From the NCBI RefSeq assembly GCF_963678635.1, contig NC_087062.1, positions 83,162,012-83,226,011 on the forward strand: 64,000 nucleotides of DNA, read 5' to 3'. Numbering within the stretch: position 1 is the first letter of the stretch; each line of letters starts with the position of its first letter. This document shows positions 1-11,616 of this stretch, piece after piece. The notes under the pieces are model-generated. The model saw nothing but the letters and a program-made list of their open reading frames with translations, was not told the DNA's origin and did not search any database. This DNA comes from Symsagittifera roscoffensis. Taxonomy: Eukaryota; Xenacoelomorpha; Acoela; Convolutidae. A program made the translations under genes and the position numbers.

Positions 1-850
1 AAAGTTGAAGTTTTAAGCAGTAAAAATTTTTTCAGTTTTGATTTGAACATTCCCAGGGGCATGTCGAAAGATATAATTTTCAGACGCAGAAGTTCATTGG
101 CAGCACGGGGAGCTCGTACAAAGAAGTTATCGTTAGTTTTCAATTTCCTCGTGTTCGGTATGACGAATAGGCCACTCGTAGCGGAACGCGTAGGAAGCGA
201 GCTGGTTGCAATTTTGCAGTCAACATCAATAACATTGTTATGGAGCTTCCAAAGTAGAAGAATTTCATCTCTAATCAATACATAGCTAATTGGAAGCATA
301 TTCAGATTTAGTAGCCCTGAAACATACGATGAACATTTCTTGATCCATCTTAGAACTTTGTACTGGAACAGTTCAAGCTGATGTAATAGTGTCAAAGAAG
401 GGCACCATGCAGGAGCACCGTAAAGTAAGATTGACAGAATGAGAGTATTGTAAAGTAACTTTTTTCGACTGCAGGATACCGAGAAAGGAATATTTCGTTT
501 CAGAAAATAAAACAATCTGGAACATTTTATCAACTTAGTATTCAGATGGGATTTCCAGGAAAGATTGTTGGAGACTATGATACCAAGATCTTTAATTTCA
601 TCAACAAATGGTAAGATGTCTGATCCGAGCAAGAATTGGATAGAATCTTCATAACCACCAAAGTTCAGAACTTTACATTTGGCAGAATGAAACTGTAAGT
701 GATTGTTAGTTGACCAATTAAAAAGAGAATCAATATCTTTTTGAACTAGTGATGGAGCAGATGAGCTATAAATCTTCAGGTCGTCTGCAAATAGATAAAA
801 TTCACTATTTAACACATCATCGGTCATATCATTTATAATGATATTAGCTA
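1..850 (-). CDS. Non-LTR retrotransposon reverse transcriptase, C-terminal part, running off the window
   Basis: Read on the minus strand, this is one open frame of about 275 codons with no stop, starting near 850 and leaving the window at base 1. Near 800 it encodes the reverse-transcriptase catalytic motif as YLFADDLKIY. The usual downstream blocks follow: a K-C-K-V 'thumb entry' segment, LSWKSHL-like and LLYGAPAWCP-like segments, and a basic C-terminal end. This order matches the CR1/Jockey-like group of non-LTR elements, whose ORF2 protein copies element RNA at a nicked target. The endonuclease and the first half of the RT are missing: sequence upstream of 850 no longer matches. No RNase H domain is visible. 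It is therefore a 5'-truncated insertion, relatively young because the frame is open. The short plus-strand ORF at 43-285 is its antisense shadow. Confidence 0.85.
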
Positions 851-1189
851 TTAACTGTCAAGCCATAACTTCATTTTTTTGCTAATTGAACTGATTGCTA
901 TATGCCTAAGTTATGGTAAATATAACTAACTTTTGAGCAACCACTAAGACTATTCGCCAGCCTAAAATACAGAAAAGTCAACCTGCCTATTGTCGTTTTG
1001 ACTAGAATTGTTATACATGTGGCAATTGCATTCAAAATTCAATTAAATTATCCGAACAAACAAAATCAGATTTGTAGCACGGAGAAAACAACTGCTTTGT
1101 CTAGTCGACTTACTCTCCATAGGATAAAATCAATGAGATTTCTGAACGACACAAGAGATAAATTTGAGACTGATAGCATAGATGCAATC
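851..1189. other. Gene-free stretch
   Basis: AT-rich DNA between the retrotransposon fragment and the first R2 repeat. Around 1,093-1,140 it carries a block (CTAGTCGACTTACTCTCC...) that recurs at the ends of R1 copies near 4,040 and 5,420, so part of it is repeat-derived. The 77-aa ORF crossing it resembles nothing I recognise. Confidence 0.5.
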
Positions 1190-2640
1190 TATGGCATGTT
1201 TAATGGCATTTTTAATGTTTTGATTTTCTAACGCCAATTCTCAGCCGCACCCGGTAGGTCTAGTAAGATTTCGGCCGACACTTCATTCGATAAAGCACCA
1301 AAAGAAAAACTTAGCTATTAACCCTTAAATCTTTATGCCGACAACCTCTGCTAAAAACTACACGAGCAAGGGTAGAAAACTGCGGCTTTTAAACCTCGAG
1401 TAAATAGCATTTTTTGATCATTTTTCGGGTTATACTTTAAAGCACATTTCGACTAGTTTAGTCAGCAGAAATAAAATTGGGGCTCAATTCTGATACTAAA
1501 TTTCATTCGGTTTTGGCAACGTTAGTTTGCTTTTTCGAAAATGAAACTTCTGGTTTTCAAAACTTATTTCTGATTTTCATTTCTATAAAAATTGCAGGAT
1601 ATGACAGCTAATTTGAACTTATCAAGGCGTTGATAATCAAGAAAAACTCAAATCACTTTTCGTATTTTAGCCCGAGAAATTCTCAAATAGATTCACCGAG
1701 TTTTTGTGGACTTCTGGCCGCAAACAAATTTCAGAAGGTACGCCAAGATTCTACTGGCGTCGAACAACAACGAGACTTAAAAAAAGCTTCAAGAGCGTGC
1801 TCAACAAAGCCGCCTTAAACCTCTCTAGATTTTGAAAAATCGTCCATATGCTTCAATCGGGAACCGTTTTCTAACAGATCAATCTTTATGCAGAATAAAA
1901 GTGGGCAGTTGCTGCGCAAGTAGCACCAAAAATTCCGATCACATCATTAAAAAGACTTCCAAAATTCAAAAGTTTGTGCCGTTTTGGTGCATGGTGTGAC
2001 GATAGGAACTACACGAAAACTAGAACATTAACAATTTTGGAATGCTTGAATACATTTGCTTCGAAAAATGAATTACTTAACAAAAATAACAAAAGAAATT
2101 TCAAAACAATTAACTACCCGGGTTGACCTCCATGCACCGAAAATGCGTACCATACAACTCCATACATCAAGTGCGTGGAAAAATGCTTGGCATATAATTT
2201 TCATATGTTTTCGAAACATAGTTGAAAAGAGATATGAACTAAAATCTGCGGCTGTTTGAGTCTTATATGACAGTCTGGTGATTAAAAAAACCGAGGTTTT
2301 TGCTTTTTGAAAAAAATGCTTATCATACAATTTCCATATATGGAAATTGTATGACTGGCATTTTTTTGTTGGCGAAACAAAAACTTTCTAAGAGGTTTTG
2401 AAATTGCCCAAAGAATTTTTTTTGTTTTTTTTTTCAACCGCAAATCGAACTTTGTACGCAAACAAGCATTTCCCATAAAAAAATTTTGCATGCAAATTTT
2501 ATTTTTTTTCGTGAGCTGGAAATGATAATGTTGGGTTTTTTCCCTTATCACTTCATTTTTTTTTAAAAAACACTGGAAATTCCATATTCTTTGTAATGGC
2601 GTGTTTATTCATACCTTAATCAATGTCTGATAAACTAAAA
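1190..2640. repeat. Repeat family R2, copy 1
   Basis: This block is repeated with moderate divergence at about 5,641-7,265. Both copies share a block beginning AATGTTTTGATTTTCTAACG, a 62-codon open stretch (1,630-1,818 here), a dispersed hairpin-bearing block around 1,900-1,955 (see the R5-type finding), and a 3' part containing remnants of the long hairpin that is intact at 6,799-7,379. The 62-codon ORF is kept in both copies with only two residue changes. It has no recognisable domain, so coding is unproven. The loop of the hairpin in this copy (about 2,440-2,480) is in the opposite orientation to the one at 7,059-7,120. Confidence 0.75.
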
Positions 2641-2650
2641 TAGCCAAAAA

Positions 2651-4100
2651 CTTACATTAATAGTCTTTTTTCAGAGTTTTACATGACGATTTATATGGAT
2701 TTATTGATGACCGTTCATATGGGATTATACAATCTTTTCTCATAAAATGCACAAATCTCATAAGCAGTTATTTGGTTGCTCCTAATGTCACTTATTAGTT
2801 AACCAAAAATATCGACCGCTAAAAAAGATCAAGTTCAAACTTTTTTTGACTCTTTTCAAAACAATAAAAAAATTGCATAATTCCAAAATTACTAGGCAAG
2901 ATGAGGGATCTTGTTAACTATTCCCCTTCCTTTTGGACCTTGTTAACTATTCCCCCTGTATTACTTTTGACAACCATTTCTGTATAAAATTTGCATCTCA
3001 AAAATTTCAAACAATTATTGAGTTTTTATTTTCGCGCGTTTCAATTCAATATTTTCTGAAAAGTGTTTCAAGCTATTGGAAGTTTGGTAGACAAAGTTGA
3101 ATTTCTGAAAATCGAAATAGGAGGAGAAAATATATAACAAGATCAAAGATGGGTAATACGGCAAAAAAGCACATTTTTTTTGAAAAAAGCAACCAAATCA
3201 AAACCTTCAATTTGAAAAACATGACCAGATGTATAGTTCAGTTATGTTTATGAAACTTCGTCTTATCTTCGAAACCATTCGAACCATCATTAAAATTTTC
3301 AGACGAGTTGATTATTGCATTCAATGTACATTTAATGTAACTTTACTACTTTTTGATTAAAATTCTGTTCCAAAGGAATGAAAAACTCCAGACAAAAAAA
3401 AACAGAACTCATCAAAAGTTATCAGAGAAACATATTTCTAAAACAGGTTGCTTAAGATAAAGTTGATTTTGAAGCTTCAAACAAATTAGCTTGGAAGACT
3501 CATCACATTTTTAATTGATAGGTCTGATTTAGATTTTGAATCAACATAAAATACCATCTTCTAAAACTTCAAAAAAACTGAAAGTAGAAAACTTGACCTT
3601 TTTCAAAAAAAAAACTGAATTCTCGCTCTTTAAAGAAGAAAATGACTTTTTGTTTCTTAAGAAAAGTGTGAAAACAATAGCAAAAAAAACAACTAATTTT
3701 TTGAAATGAAATTATTGGAATGAAAAACAAGTCAGCACGCGCTTCACAACTCCGATACTTAAATTATTTTGCTGAACGTAATATATTCTGAAATTTTACG
3801 GAACAAACAGTGAAAATTGAAAGCAGACGTCGGCTTTTAACGCGGATTTCTATCTCAAAAACTGAAATTGACCGTCAATTTTGATATTCGATTATAAAAA
3901 CTGATTTTAAAAAAGATTCAATTTTTAGGTAGAAAGTTGAAAAACATTAAGTTCTAATACAAATTCTATTCCTCCAAAATTACTGGGTTCCACCACTTTT
4001 CTTTTGATATAATTAGAACGAGGTCCAATTATTGTTGTGTCTAGTCGATTTACTCTCCATAGGATAAAATCATTGAGAGGATCTTGTTAACTATTTCTCC
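2651..4100. repeat. Repeat family R1, copy 1 (1,450 bp, tandem with copy 2)
   Basis: The block starts CTTACATTAATAGTC and ends at the phrase GATCTTGTTAACTATTTCTCCC. It is followed head-to-tail by a near-identical copy. Inside it the phrase GTTAACTATTCCCC occurs twice near 2,910-2,965. No coding frame of note is present. A more diverged third copy lies at 8,641-9,760. Confidence 0.85.
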
Positions 4101-5480
4101 CTTACATTAATAGTCTTTTTTCAGAGTTTTACATGACGATTTATATGGATTTATTGATGACCGTTCATATGGGATTATACAATCTTTTCTCATAAAATGC
4201 ACAAATCTCATAAGCAGTTATTTGGTTGCTCCTAATGTCACTTATTAGTTAACCAAAAATATCGACCGCTAAAAAAGATCAAGTTCAAACTTTTTTTGAC
4301 TCTTTTCAAAACAATAAGAAAAAATTGCATAATTCCAAAATTACTAGGCAAGATGAGGGATCTTGTTAACTATTCCCCTTCCTTTTGGACCTTGTTAACT
4401 ATTCCCCCTGTATTACTTTTGACAACCATTTCTGTATAAAATTTGCATCTCAAAAATTTCAAACAATTATTGAGTTTTTATTTTCGCGCGTTTCAATTCA
4501 ATATTTTCTGAAAAGTGTTTCAAGCTATTGGAAGTTTGGTAGACAAAGTTGAATTTCTGAAAATCGAAATAGGAGGAGAAAATATATAACAAGATCCAAG
4601 ATGGGTAATACGGCAAAAAAGCACATTTTTTTTGAAAAAAGCAACCAAATCAAAACCTTCAATTTGAAAAACATGACCAGATGTATAGTTCAGTTATGTT
4701 TATGAAACTTCGTCTTATCTCCGAAACCATTCGAACCATCATTAAAATTTTCAGACGAGTTGATTATTGCATTCAATGTACATTTAATGTAACTTTACTA
4801 CTTTTTGATTAAAATTCTGTTCCAAAGGAATGAAAAACTCCAGACAAAAAAAACAGAACTCATCAAAAGTTATCAGAGAAACATATTTCTAAAACAGGTT
4901 GCTTAAGATAAAGTTGATTTTGAAGCTTCAAACAAATTAGCTTGGAAGACTCATCACATTTTTAATTGATAGGTCTGATTTAGATTTTGAATCAACATAA
5001 AATACCATCTTCTAAAACTTCAAAAAAACTGAAAGTAGAAAACTTGACCTTTTTCAAAAAAAAACTGAATTCTCGCTCTTTAAAGAAGAAAATGACTTTT
5101 TGTTTCTTAAGAAAAGTGTGAAAACAATAGCAAAAAAAAACAACTAATTTTTTGAAATGAAATTATTGGAATGAAAAACAAGTCAGCACGCGCTTCACAA
5201 CTCAGACGTCGGCTTTTAACGCGGATTTCTATCTCAAAAACTGAAATTGACCGTCAATTTTGATATTCGATTATAAAAACTGATTTTAAAAAAGATTCAA
5301 TTTTTAGGTAGAAAGTTGAAAAACATTAAGTTCTAATACAAATTCTATTCCTCCAAAATTACTGGGTTCCACCACTTTTCTTTTGATATAATTAGAACGA
5401 GGTCCAATTATTGTTGTGTCTAGTCGATTTACTCTCCATAGGAGAAAATCATTGAGAGGATCTTGTTAACTATTTCTCCC
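4101..5480. repeat. Repeat family R1, copy 2 (tandem)
   Basis: Head-to-tail duplicate of 2,651-4,100, almost identical in sequence. It lacks roughly 70 bases present in copy 1 (the part starting CCGATACTTAAATT near 3,752), so that CACAACTC joins directly to AGACGTCGGC near 5,200. It ends with the same GTTAACTATTTCTCCC phrase, which suggests duplication by unequal exchange at that phrase. Confidence 0.85.
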
Positions 5481-5557
5481 TTATTGTACCTTGTAAAGAA
5501 TATCAACCCTGTAAAGAAAGAACTGAACAATTAAACAAGTCATGTACGAATTTTGTA

Positions 5558-5606
5558 CCTTGTTAATTATTTCCCCTATTGCAATAGGGGGAAATAGTTA
5601 ACAAGA
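5558..5606. repeat. Short palindrome of the GTTAACTATTTCCCCC motif
   Basis: A near-perfect inverted repeat of about 24 bases per arm is centred on ATTGCAAT at 5,578-5,585. Each arm reads outward as AATAGGGG(G)AAATAGTTAACAAG. The same arm sequence occurs singly at the junctions of the R1 copies, so this may be two abutted element ends. Confidence 0.7.
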
Positions 5607-5640
5607 TCCCATTGAGATTTCATTTTTTCATGGCACGTCT

Positions 5641-6798
5641 AATGTTTTGATTTTCTAACGCCAATTTTCAGCTGCACCCGGTAGATCTAGGTAGACTTTG
5701 GCTGACACTTCATTCAATAAAGCATCAAAAAAAACTTAGCTATTAACCCTTGAATCATTATGCCGACAACCTCTGCTAAAAACTACACGAGCAAGGGTTA
5801 AAAGCTGCGGTTTTTGAACCTCGAGTAAAGCACATTAAAGAACACTTTAAAGCACATTTCGACTAGTTTAGTCAGCAGAAATAAAATTGGGGCTCAATTC
5901 TGATACTAAGTTTCTAGCGGTTTTGGCAACGTCAGGTTGCTTTTCCGAAACTGAAACTTCTGGTTTTCAAAACTTATTTCTGATTTTCATTTCTATAAAA
6001 ATTGCAGGATATGACAGCTAATTTGAACTTATCGAGGCGTTGATAATCAAGAAAAACTCAAATCACTTTTCGTATTTTAGCCCGAGAAATTCTCAAATAG
6101 ACTCACCGAGTTTTTGTGGACTTCTGGCCGCAAACAAATTTCAGAAGGTACGCCAAGAATCTATTGGCGTCGAACAACAACGAGACTTAAAAAAAGCTTC
6201 AAGAGCGTGCTCAACAAAGCCGCCTTAAACCTCACTACAGTTTGAAAAAGCGTCCAAATGTTTCAATCGGGAACCGTTTTCTAACAGATCAATCTTTATG
6301 CAGACTAATAGTGCGCAGTTGCTGCGCAAGTAGCACCGAAAATTCCGATCACATCATTAAAAAGACTTCCAAAATTCAAAAGTTTGCGCCTTTTTGGTGC
6401 ATGGTGTGACAATAGGAACTACTCGAAAACTAGAACCTTAACAATTTTTGAATGCTCCAATACAGTTGCTCCAAAAAACGAATCACTTCACAAAACTAGC
6501 AAAAGGATTTTCAAAGAAATCTACTACCCGGGTTGACCTCCAAGCACCGAAAATACGTATCATACAACTCCATACATCAAGTGTGTGGAAAAATGCTTGG
6601 CATATAATTTTCGAAACATAGTTGAAAAGGGATATGAACTAAAATCTGCGGCTGTTTGAGTCTTATAAGACTGTCTTTTGATTAAAAAAACCGAGGTTTT
6701 TGCTTTTTTGAAAAAAAAGGCTTCGCATACAATTTCAATAAATACAAATTGTATGACTGGCATTTTTTTCATGAATACACAGACACTTTTTTTTTCAA
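5641..6798. repeat. Repeat family R2, copy 2 (5' part)
   Basis: Homologous to 1,213-2,350 with substitutions and small indels. It keeps the 62-codon ORF (6,040-6,228) and the hairpin-bearing block near 6,310-6,365. It leads directly into the long inverted repeat at 6,799-7,379, which belongs to the same family but is only partly kept in copy 1. Confidence 0.75.
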
Positions 6799-7379
6799 CA
6801 GAGATTGGTTGGTCTTGCCTTTACATTGCATGGAAAACGACCTGAATTGTTTTATAGCTGTCTTTCACAAATGGTATAAAAAAGTAACAATTACTATTTA
6901 AAAAATTTGAATTTCTGATATATCAGACATTGATCAAGGCATACATAAACACGCCATACAAAATAAATAGGAATTTTCAGTGTTTTTGAAAAAATATATA
7001 TATCAAATGAAAAGGAAAAAACCAACATTATCATTTCCAGGACTACCTTATGCACACAAAAAAAATTTTTTTTGGGAAATGTTCGTTTTCGTACAAAATT
7101 CGGTTGAAAAAAAAAGTGTCTGTGTGCATAAGGTAGTCCTGGAAATGATAATGTTGGTTTTTTCCTTTTCATTTGATATATATTTTCTTCAAAAACACTG
7201 AAAATTCCTATTTATTTTGTATGGCGTGTTTATGTATGCCTTGATCAATGTCTGATATATCAGAAATTCAAATTTTTTAAATAGTAATTGTTACTTTTTT
7301 ATACCATTTGTGAAAGACAGCTATAAAACAATTCAGGTCGTTTTCCATGCAATGTAAAGGCAAGACCAACCAATCTCTG
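6799..7379. repeat. Long hairpin: about 260-bp inverted repeat with 62-nt loop
   Basis: Bases 6,799-7,058 are almost exactly reverse-complementary to 7,121-7,379. The loop is 7,059-7,120. Outer ends read CAGAGATTGGTTGG and CCAACCAATCTCTG. Short matches of the left flank (about 6,777-6,799) to the inside of the loop (about 7,102-7,124) show nested inversion. The pair of 70-95-codon ORFs here are simply the two arms read in opposite senses. A transcript across it would form a long double-stranded RNA. Confidence 0.9.
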
Positions 7380-7840
7380 GTGCTTTGAGTAAGCCAAGGT
7401 CTTTCGCACTTGTGTTCGGTTACGAAAACAACTCACAATTTTTTACAAATTGAATTAAAAAAAAAACTTTTTGGTTTATGGATAAACACCTATCATACAA
7501 TTTTAATATATGGAAAAAAGCTTATTATAGAGATTTCATACAATACTCTGTACTTATGGATTTGTATGAAGTTGTATGACAAACAGTTTCTCATATATGA
7601 AAATTGTATGATAAGAAGTTTCGGTCAACCCGGGTATCGAAACTTTCATAAGATATTTTTGAATTTTTACCGACTTTTTCTGTCAATGAAGTTTTAAAAA
7701 AGTCTTGGCGTGGAATCGGAAAAAATGACGCTCACGAACAAAATTGAAGGTTATTATAGCACATATGTGCACGCTGCATTTTCTCGAAATTAGGCTATGA
7801 AGCAAAAAAAATTCAATTTGATCAATTCATATTCAACTTC
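7380..7840. other. Gene-free stretch
   Basis: AT-rich sequence with several short copies of a TATGGAAAATTGTATGA-like phrase, which also occurs near 2,330 and 6,725. No domain-bearing frame; the 95-codon ORF at 7,410-7,697 is low-complexity and unsupported. Confidence 0.5.
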
Positions 7841-8240
7841 AAATTTAAGCCAGTATTTTTTTCTGCGCATAAATTTTTTTAATTTTTCAAAAACGGCCAA
7901 ACCACTATTGTAAAAGATTTTATAGAAAAAGAATTATTCAATCTATTGTGAGGAATTTTTTTGGTACCTGAATTTGTGAAGTAAAAAATACATCCAGAGA
8001 CAAAGATCCTCTCCACTTTCAAGGGTCGGAACAAAAAGTGAAATTTAAGCCAGTATTTTTTTCTGCGCATAAATTTTTTTAATTTTTCAAAAACGGCCAA
8101 ACCACTATTGTAAAAGATTTTATAGAAAAAGAATTATTCAATCTATTGTGAGGAATTTTTTTGGTACCTGAATTTGTGAAGTAAAAAATACATCCAGAGA
8201 CAAAGATCCTCTCCACTTTCAAGGGTCGGAACAAAAAGTG
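7841..8240. repeat. Exact 200-bp tandem duplication
   Basis: Bases 7,841-8,040 and 8,041-8,240 are identical by eye over the full 200 bases. Both begin AAATTTAAGCCAGTATTTTT and end GGGTCGGAACAAAAAGTG. Complete identity implies a very recent duplication or an assembly artefact at a unit boundary. Confidence 0.9.
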
Positions 8241-8640
8241 AAAACCATATATTCAAACAGACAGAGGTTATAAAACTGACCCATGAATGAGTTGAATAAA
8301 CAAAGGTACATAGTCTAGTTCTGAGCGTCCTAAATTGAGATTACTAGCAGCCTAGTGCAGAATTTTCTGCATTGTATTTGACTATCAAAGTCATGAAAAA
8401 ATAGCAAGGAGAAAAATACTATTAGATTTCAACAGATTAATTGGCCTTGTGTTTTCGAACCAAAATTGATTTACATTTAAATGTATACATGACAAAACGC
8501 AAGGCAGCAACCCATGCAGAGAGCTAAGTACCGATGAGAGCCAATAAACGCAGTAAGAGAAAAATTTTTTAAATGTAGCTAAATTTTAAATACCTATAAC
8601 CTGACGACTCAAACTCAAAATCTCAAAAATTAATTTTAAA
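8241..8640. other. Gene-free stretch
   Basis: AT-rich sequence between the 200-bp duplication and the third R1 copy. No gene, repeat or motif was recognised. Confidence 0.5.
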
Positions 8641-9760
8641 ACAGCCAAAAGCTTACATAAATAGTCTTTTTTCAAAGTTTTACATGAAGATTAATATGGA
8701 ATTATACATGACGGTTTATATGGGATTATACAAATTTTCTCATAAATTGCTACATCTCATAAACAATTATTCGGTGGTTCCTCTTGTCACTTATTAGTTA
8801 ACCAACATAAAAAAAATTGCATAATTCTAAAACTAATAGGGAAGATGAGTAAAACCACAAAAAACACATTTTTCTGAAAAAAGCCACCAAATCAAAACCT
8901 TCAATTTGAAAAATATGACTATATTTATAGTTCAGTTATGTTTATGAAACTTCGCCTATCTCCGAAACCATTCATACCCTCATTAAAATTTTCAGACGAG
9001 TTAATTATTGCATTCAATGCACATTTAATGTAACTTTACTACTTTTTGATTAAAATTCTGTCCCAAACGAATAAAAAATTCGAGAAAAGAAAAATCAGAA
9101 CTCATCAAAAGTTATCAGAGAAACATAAAAGAATCGTACAAAAATGAGTAAGCGCAACAAATTTCTGAACCCGGTTGCTTATGAACTTTTAATTATGAAA
9201 CTTCAAACAAATTAGCTTGGAAGACTCATCACATTTTAATTAATAGGTCTGATTTAGATTTATAATCAACATAAAATACCACCTTCTAAAACTTTAAAAA
9301 CTGAAAGTAGAAAACTTGACCTTTTTCAAAAAACAAACTAAATTCTGGCTCTTTACAGGAAAATCAGAAAAGATTTTTTTTCAGACAAGTGCGGAAAATA
9401 TTGCTGAAAACAAAGAAATTTTTTGATATATGAAAAGGTTGGAATGAAAAAAAAAGTAAGCACGTGCTTCACAACTCTGATACTTGAATTATTTCGCTGA
9501 ACGTAATATATTCTGAAAACTTTTATTACAAACAGTGAAATTTATTGCAATCTTATGAGCAGACGCGGGCTTTTAACGAGGCTTTCTAAATCAAAAATTG
9601 AAATTGAAAGTCAATTTTGACATTCGGTTCTAAAAACTGATTTCAAAATAGATTCAATTTTTAGGTAGAAAGTTGAAAAACATTGAAGTCTAATTCGAAT
9701 TCTATTCCTCCAAAATTACTGGGTTCCACCACTTTCGATATATTTAGAACGAGGTTCAAA
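8641..9760. repeat. Repeat family R1, copy 3 (diverged)
   Basis: Colinear with 2,643-4,020 but with many substitutions and small deletions. Shared landmarks are the start GCTTACATAAATAGTC, a central LINE-like A/T tract pattern, and the end ATTACTGGGTTCCACCAC. It retains the part that copy 2 lost (GATACTTGAATTATTTCGC near 9,478). It is older than the tandem pair. Confidence 0.8.
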
Positions 9761-10020
9761 GAAGATTTTTCTTTCAATTAGTTCATCGGTTTTTTTAGCC
9801 TGTGTGTATATTTTTTGATGTCATCGATCATTCAATGCCGCGCAGTTAATTAAGAAACATCAAACAAACTTTTTGGTAAAAATTTAATTGAAAACCGAAA
9901 TCAAAATTTGATCGCAAGCGTAAAAACATGTTTTAACGCTTGCTAATCGCAAGCGCAAACACATCAAACTGACTTTTTGGGGGAACTGACTTTTTGTATT
10001 CGCGTCTTCTCGGCGTATTA

Positions 10021-10205
10021 TGATATCAAGCCAAAAAAAACTTTCCGAATACTATACAACAACAGTTTTCCGAATACTATAACTTTCCGAATACTAACAA
10101 TAACTTTCCGAATACTAATAATAACTTTCCGAACACTATAACTTTCCGAATACTAATAATAACATTCCGAATACTAACAATAACTTTCCGAATACTATAA
10201 CTTTC
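10021..10205. repeat. Minisatellite of AACTTTCCGAATACTA units
   Basis: About ten tandem copies of a 14-24-base unit whose core is TTTCCGAATACTA, with AACAAT or ATAAT spacers. It abuts the left end of the palindrome at 10,206. The same unit appears inverted inside that palindrome's spacer (10,645-10,678) and again at 17,287-17,335 next to the partial copy. It is probably the subterminal repeat of that element. Confidence 0.85.
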
Positions 10206-11042
10206 CGGGGGCTATTCTCATGCGCGAGGGACCGAATGGTCGAAAAACTCGTGTGCGAAAGACCGAAAACAAAATTAGCCGAAAGTCAATTTTTAAAAAA
10301 AATCAATTGCCATTCAATAAAAAGGAATTAAATGAAGCAATTTATTGTTTCTTTCATAACGAAACCCTTGAAACATAAAATTTGTTCCAATTCGGTAGCG
10401 GTCAGTGACATTTTGAAAATTTTGCATATTTCTGCCGTTTTTATATTCGACCAATATCAATATTCAGTCCCTGGAAATGTTTACATTCTTTCCAAATTTT
10501 AGATTACTGAAATCTGATTGGCTGGTTTTTATTTTCGCGCATTCGGTCTTTCGCGTATGAGGGATTCCACCTATTGCAACGTTTCAAATATTAACTGAAC
10601 GAAGCGAACTGAGGAACGCAATTTCTTAGGCCTATCATTCATATTCGGAAAGTTATTATTAGTATTCGGAAAGTTAGGTAAAATCCCTCATACGCGAAGA
10701 ACCGAATGCGCGAAAATAAAAACCAGCCAATCAGATTTCAGTAATCTAAAATTCGGAAAGAAAGTAAACATTTCCAGGGACTGAATATTGATATTGGCCG
10801 AATATAAAACGGCAGAAATATGCAAAATTTTCAAAATGTCACTGACCGCCGCCGAATTGGAACAAATTTTATATTTCAAGGGTTTCGTTATGAAAGAAGC
10901 AAAATATTGCTTCAGTTAATTCCTTTTTATTGAATGGCAATTGATTATTTTTGAAAATTGACTTTCGGCTAATTTTGTTTTCGGTCTTTCGTCCACGAGT
11001 TTTTTCGCCCAGTTGGTCCTTCGCGCATGAGAACAGCCCCCG
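10206..11042. mobile_element. Palindromic foldback element, 361-bp arms
   Basis: The left arm 10,206-10,566 and the right arm 10,682-11,042 are inverted copies of equal length around a 115-base spacer. Outer ends read CGGGGGCT...AGCCCCCG. Arms contain GC-rich islands such as TGCGCGAGGGACCGAATG that contrast with the AT-rich surroundings. A single left-type arm recurs at 17,336-17,632. No transposase is present, so it would be a nonautonomous MITE or foldback element. Short ORFs in the arms (10,688-10,879) are unsupported as genes. Confidence 0.8.
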
Positions 11043-11616
11043 TAGCAATACATTGACATTATATTATTTCTACATGGGGAACTTTTAATTTTTCAAGTAA
11101 GTATCAGTTAGGTAGAATGTAGATTTGAACAGTAACACAAGCCTCCTAAAAAATGTATTTTTTCGTGGAAGACTTCTACAGCAAAAAAAAACTTAAATCA
11201 ATTGAAGATAGTAACTCTTTATAGACTCAGCAAGAAGCAATTTCACCCTATAACGCTGAGTATCATACCCATTTAGTTGATTGATTAATCATATTTTTAA
11301 AAACATATTGAAGGGATAGCATGAAAACATTGAATCGCATTCAAATTCAAATTATATGCTGCGACGCTCCACAAAGGCCACTCATTACCACTTCTATCAG
11401 CAAGCATCTTTACATGAATGTTTTATTGGCCAAAATATTTGAAAATCCCACAGTAACTCAATTTATTTTTACGAAGACGAAAACTAACCCTGTAACTCGC
11501 AAGGCCCTAGCCTGTTCGTTCAATTTTCTTGAAAGCGTTCACTTCACGGTAACTACTTCTAATCATATAATGTGGCTCGAGCCTCCGTAACGCCTGTGCA
11601 GCAGAGTGGAGGCTTT
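11043..11616. other. Gene-free stretch with an unsupported 89-codon ORF
   Basis: Single-copy-looking AT-rich DNA. A plus-strand ORF at 11,321-11,590 begins with ATG and has 89 codons. It shows no domain, signal peptide or conserved copy elsewhere in the window, so I do not call it a gene. Confidence 0.4.

Noticed and set aside
1630-6228. 62-codon ORF kept in both R2 copies
   Set aside because: Two similar copies are too few to show selection, and the product has no features. Recorded within R2.
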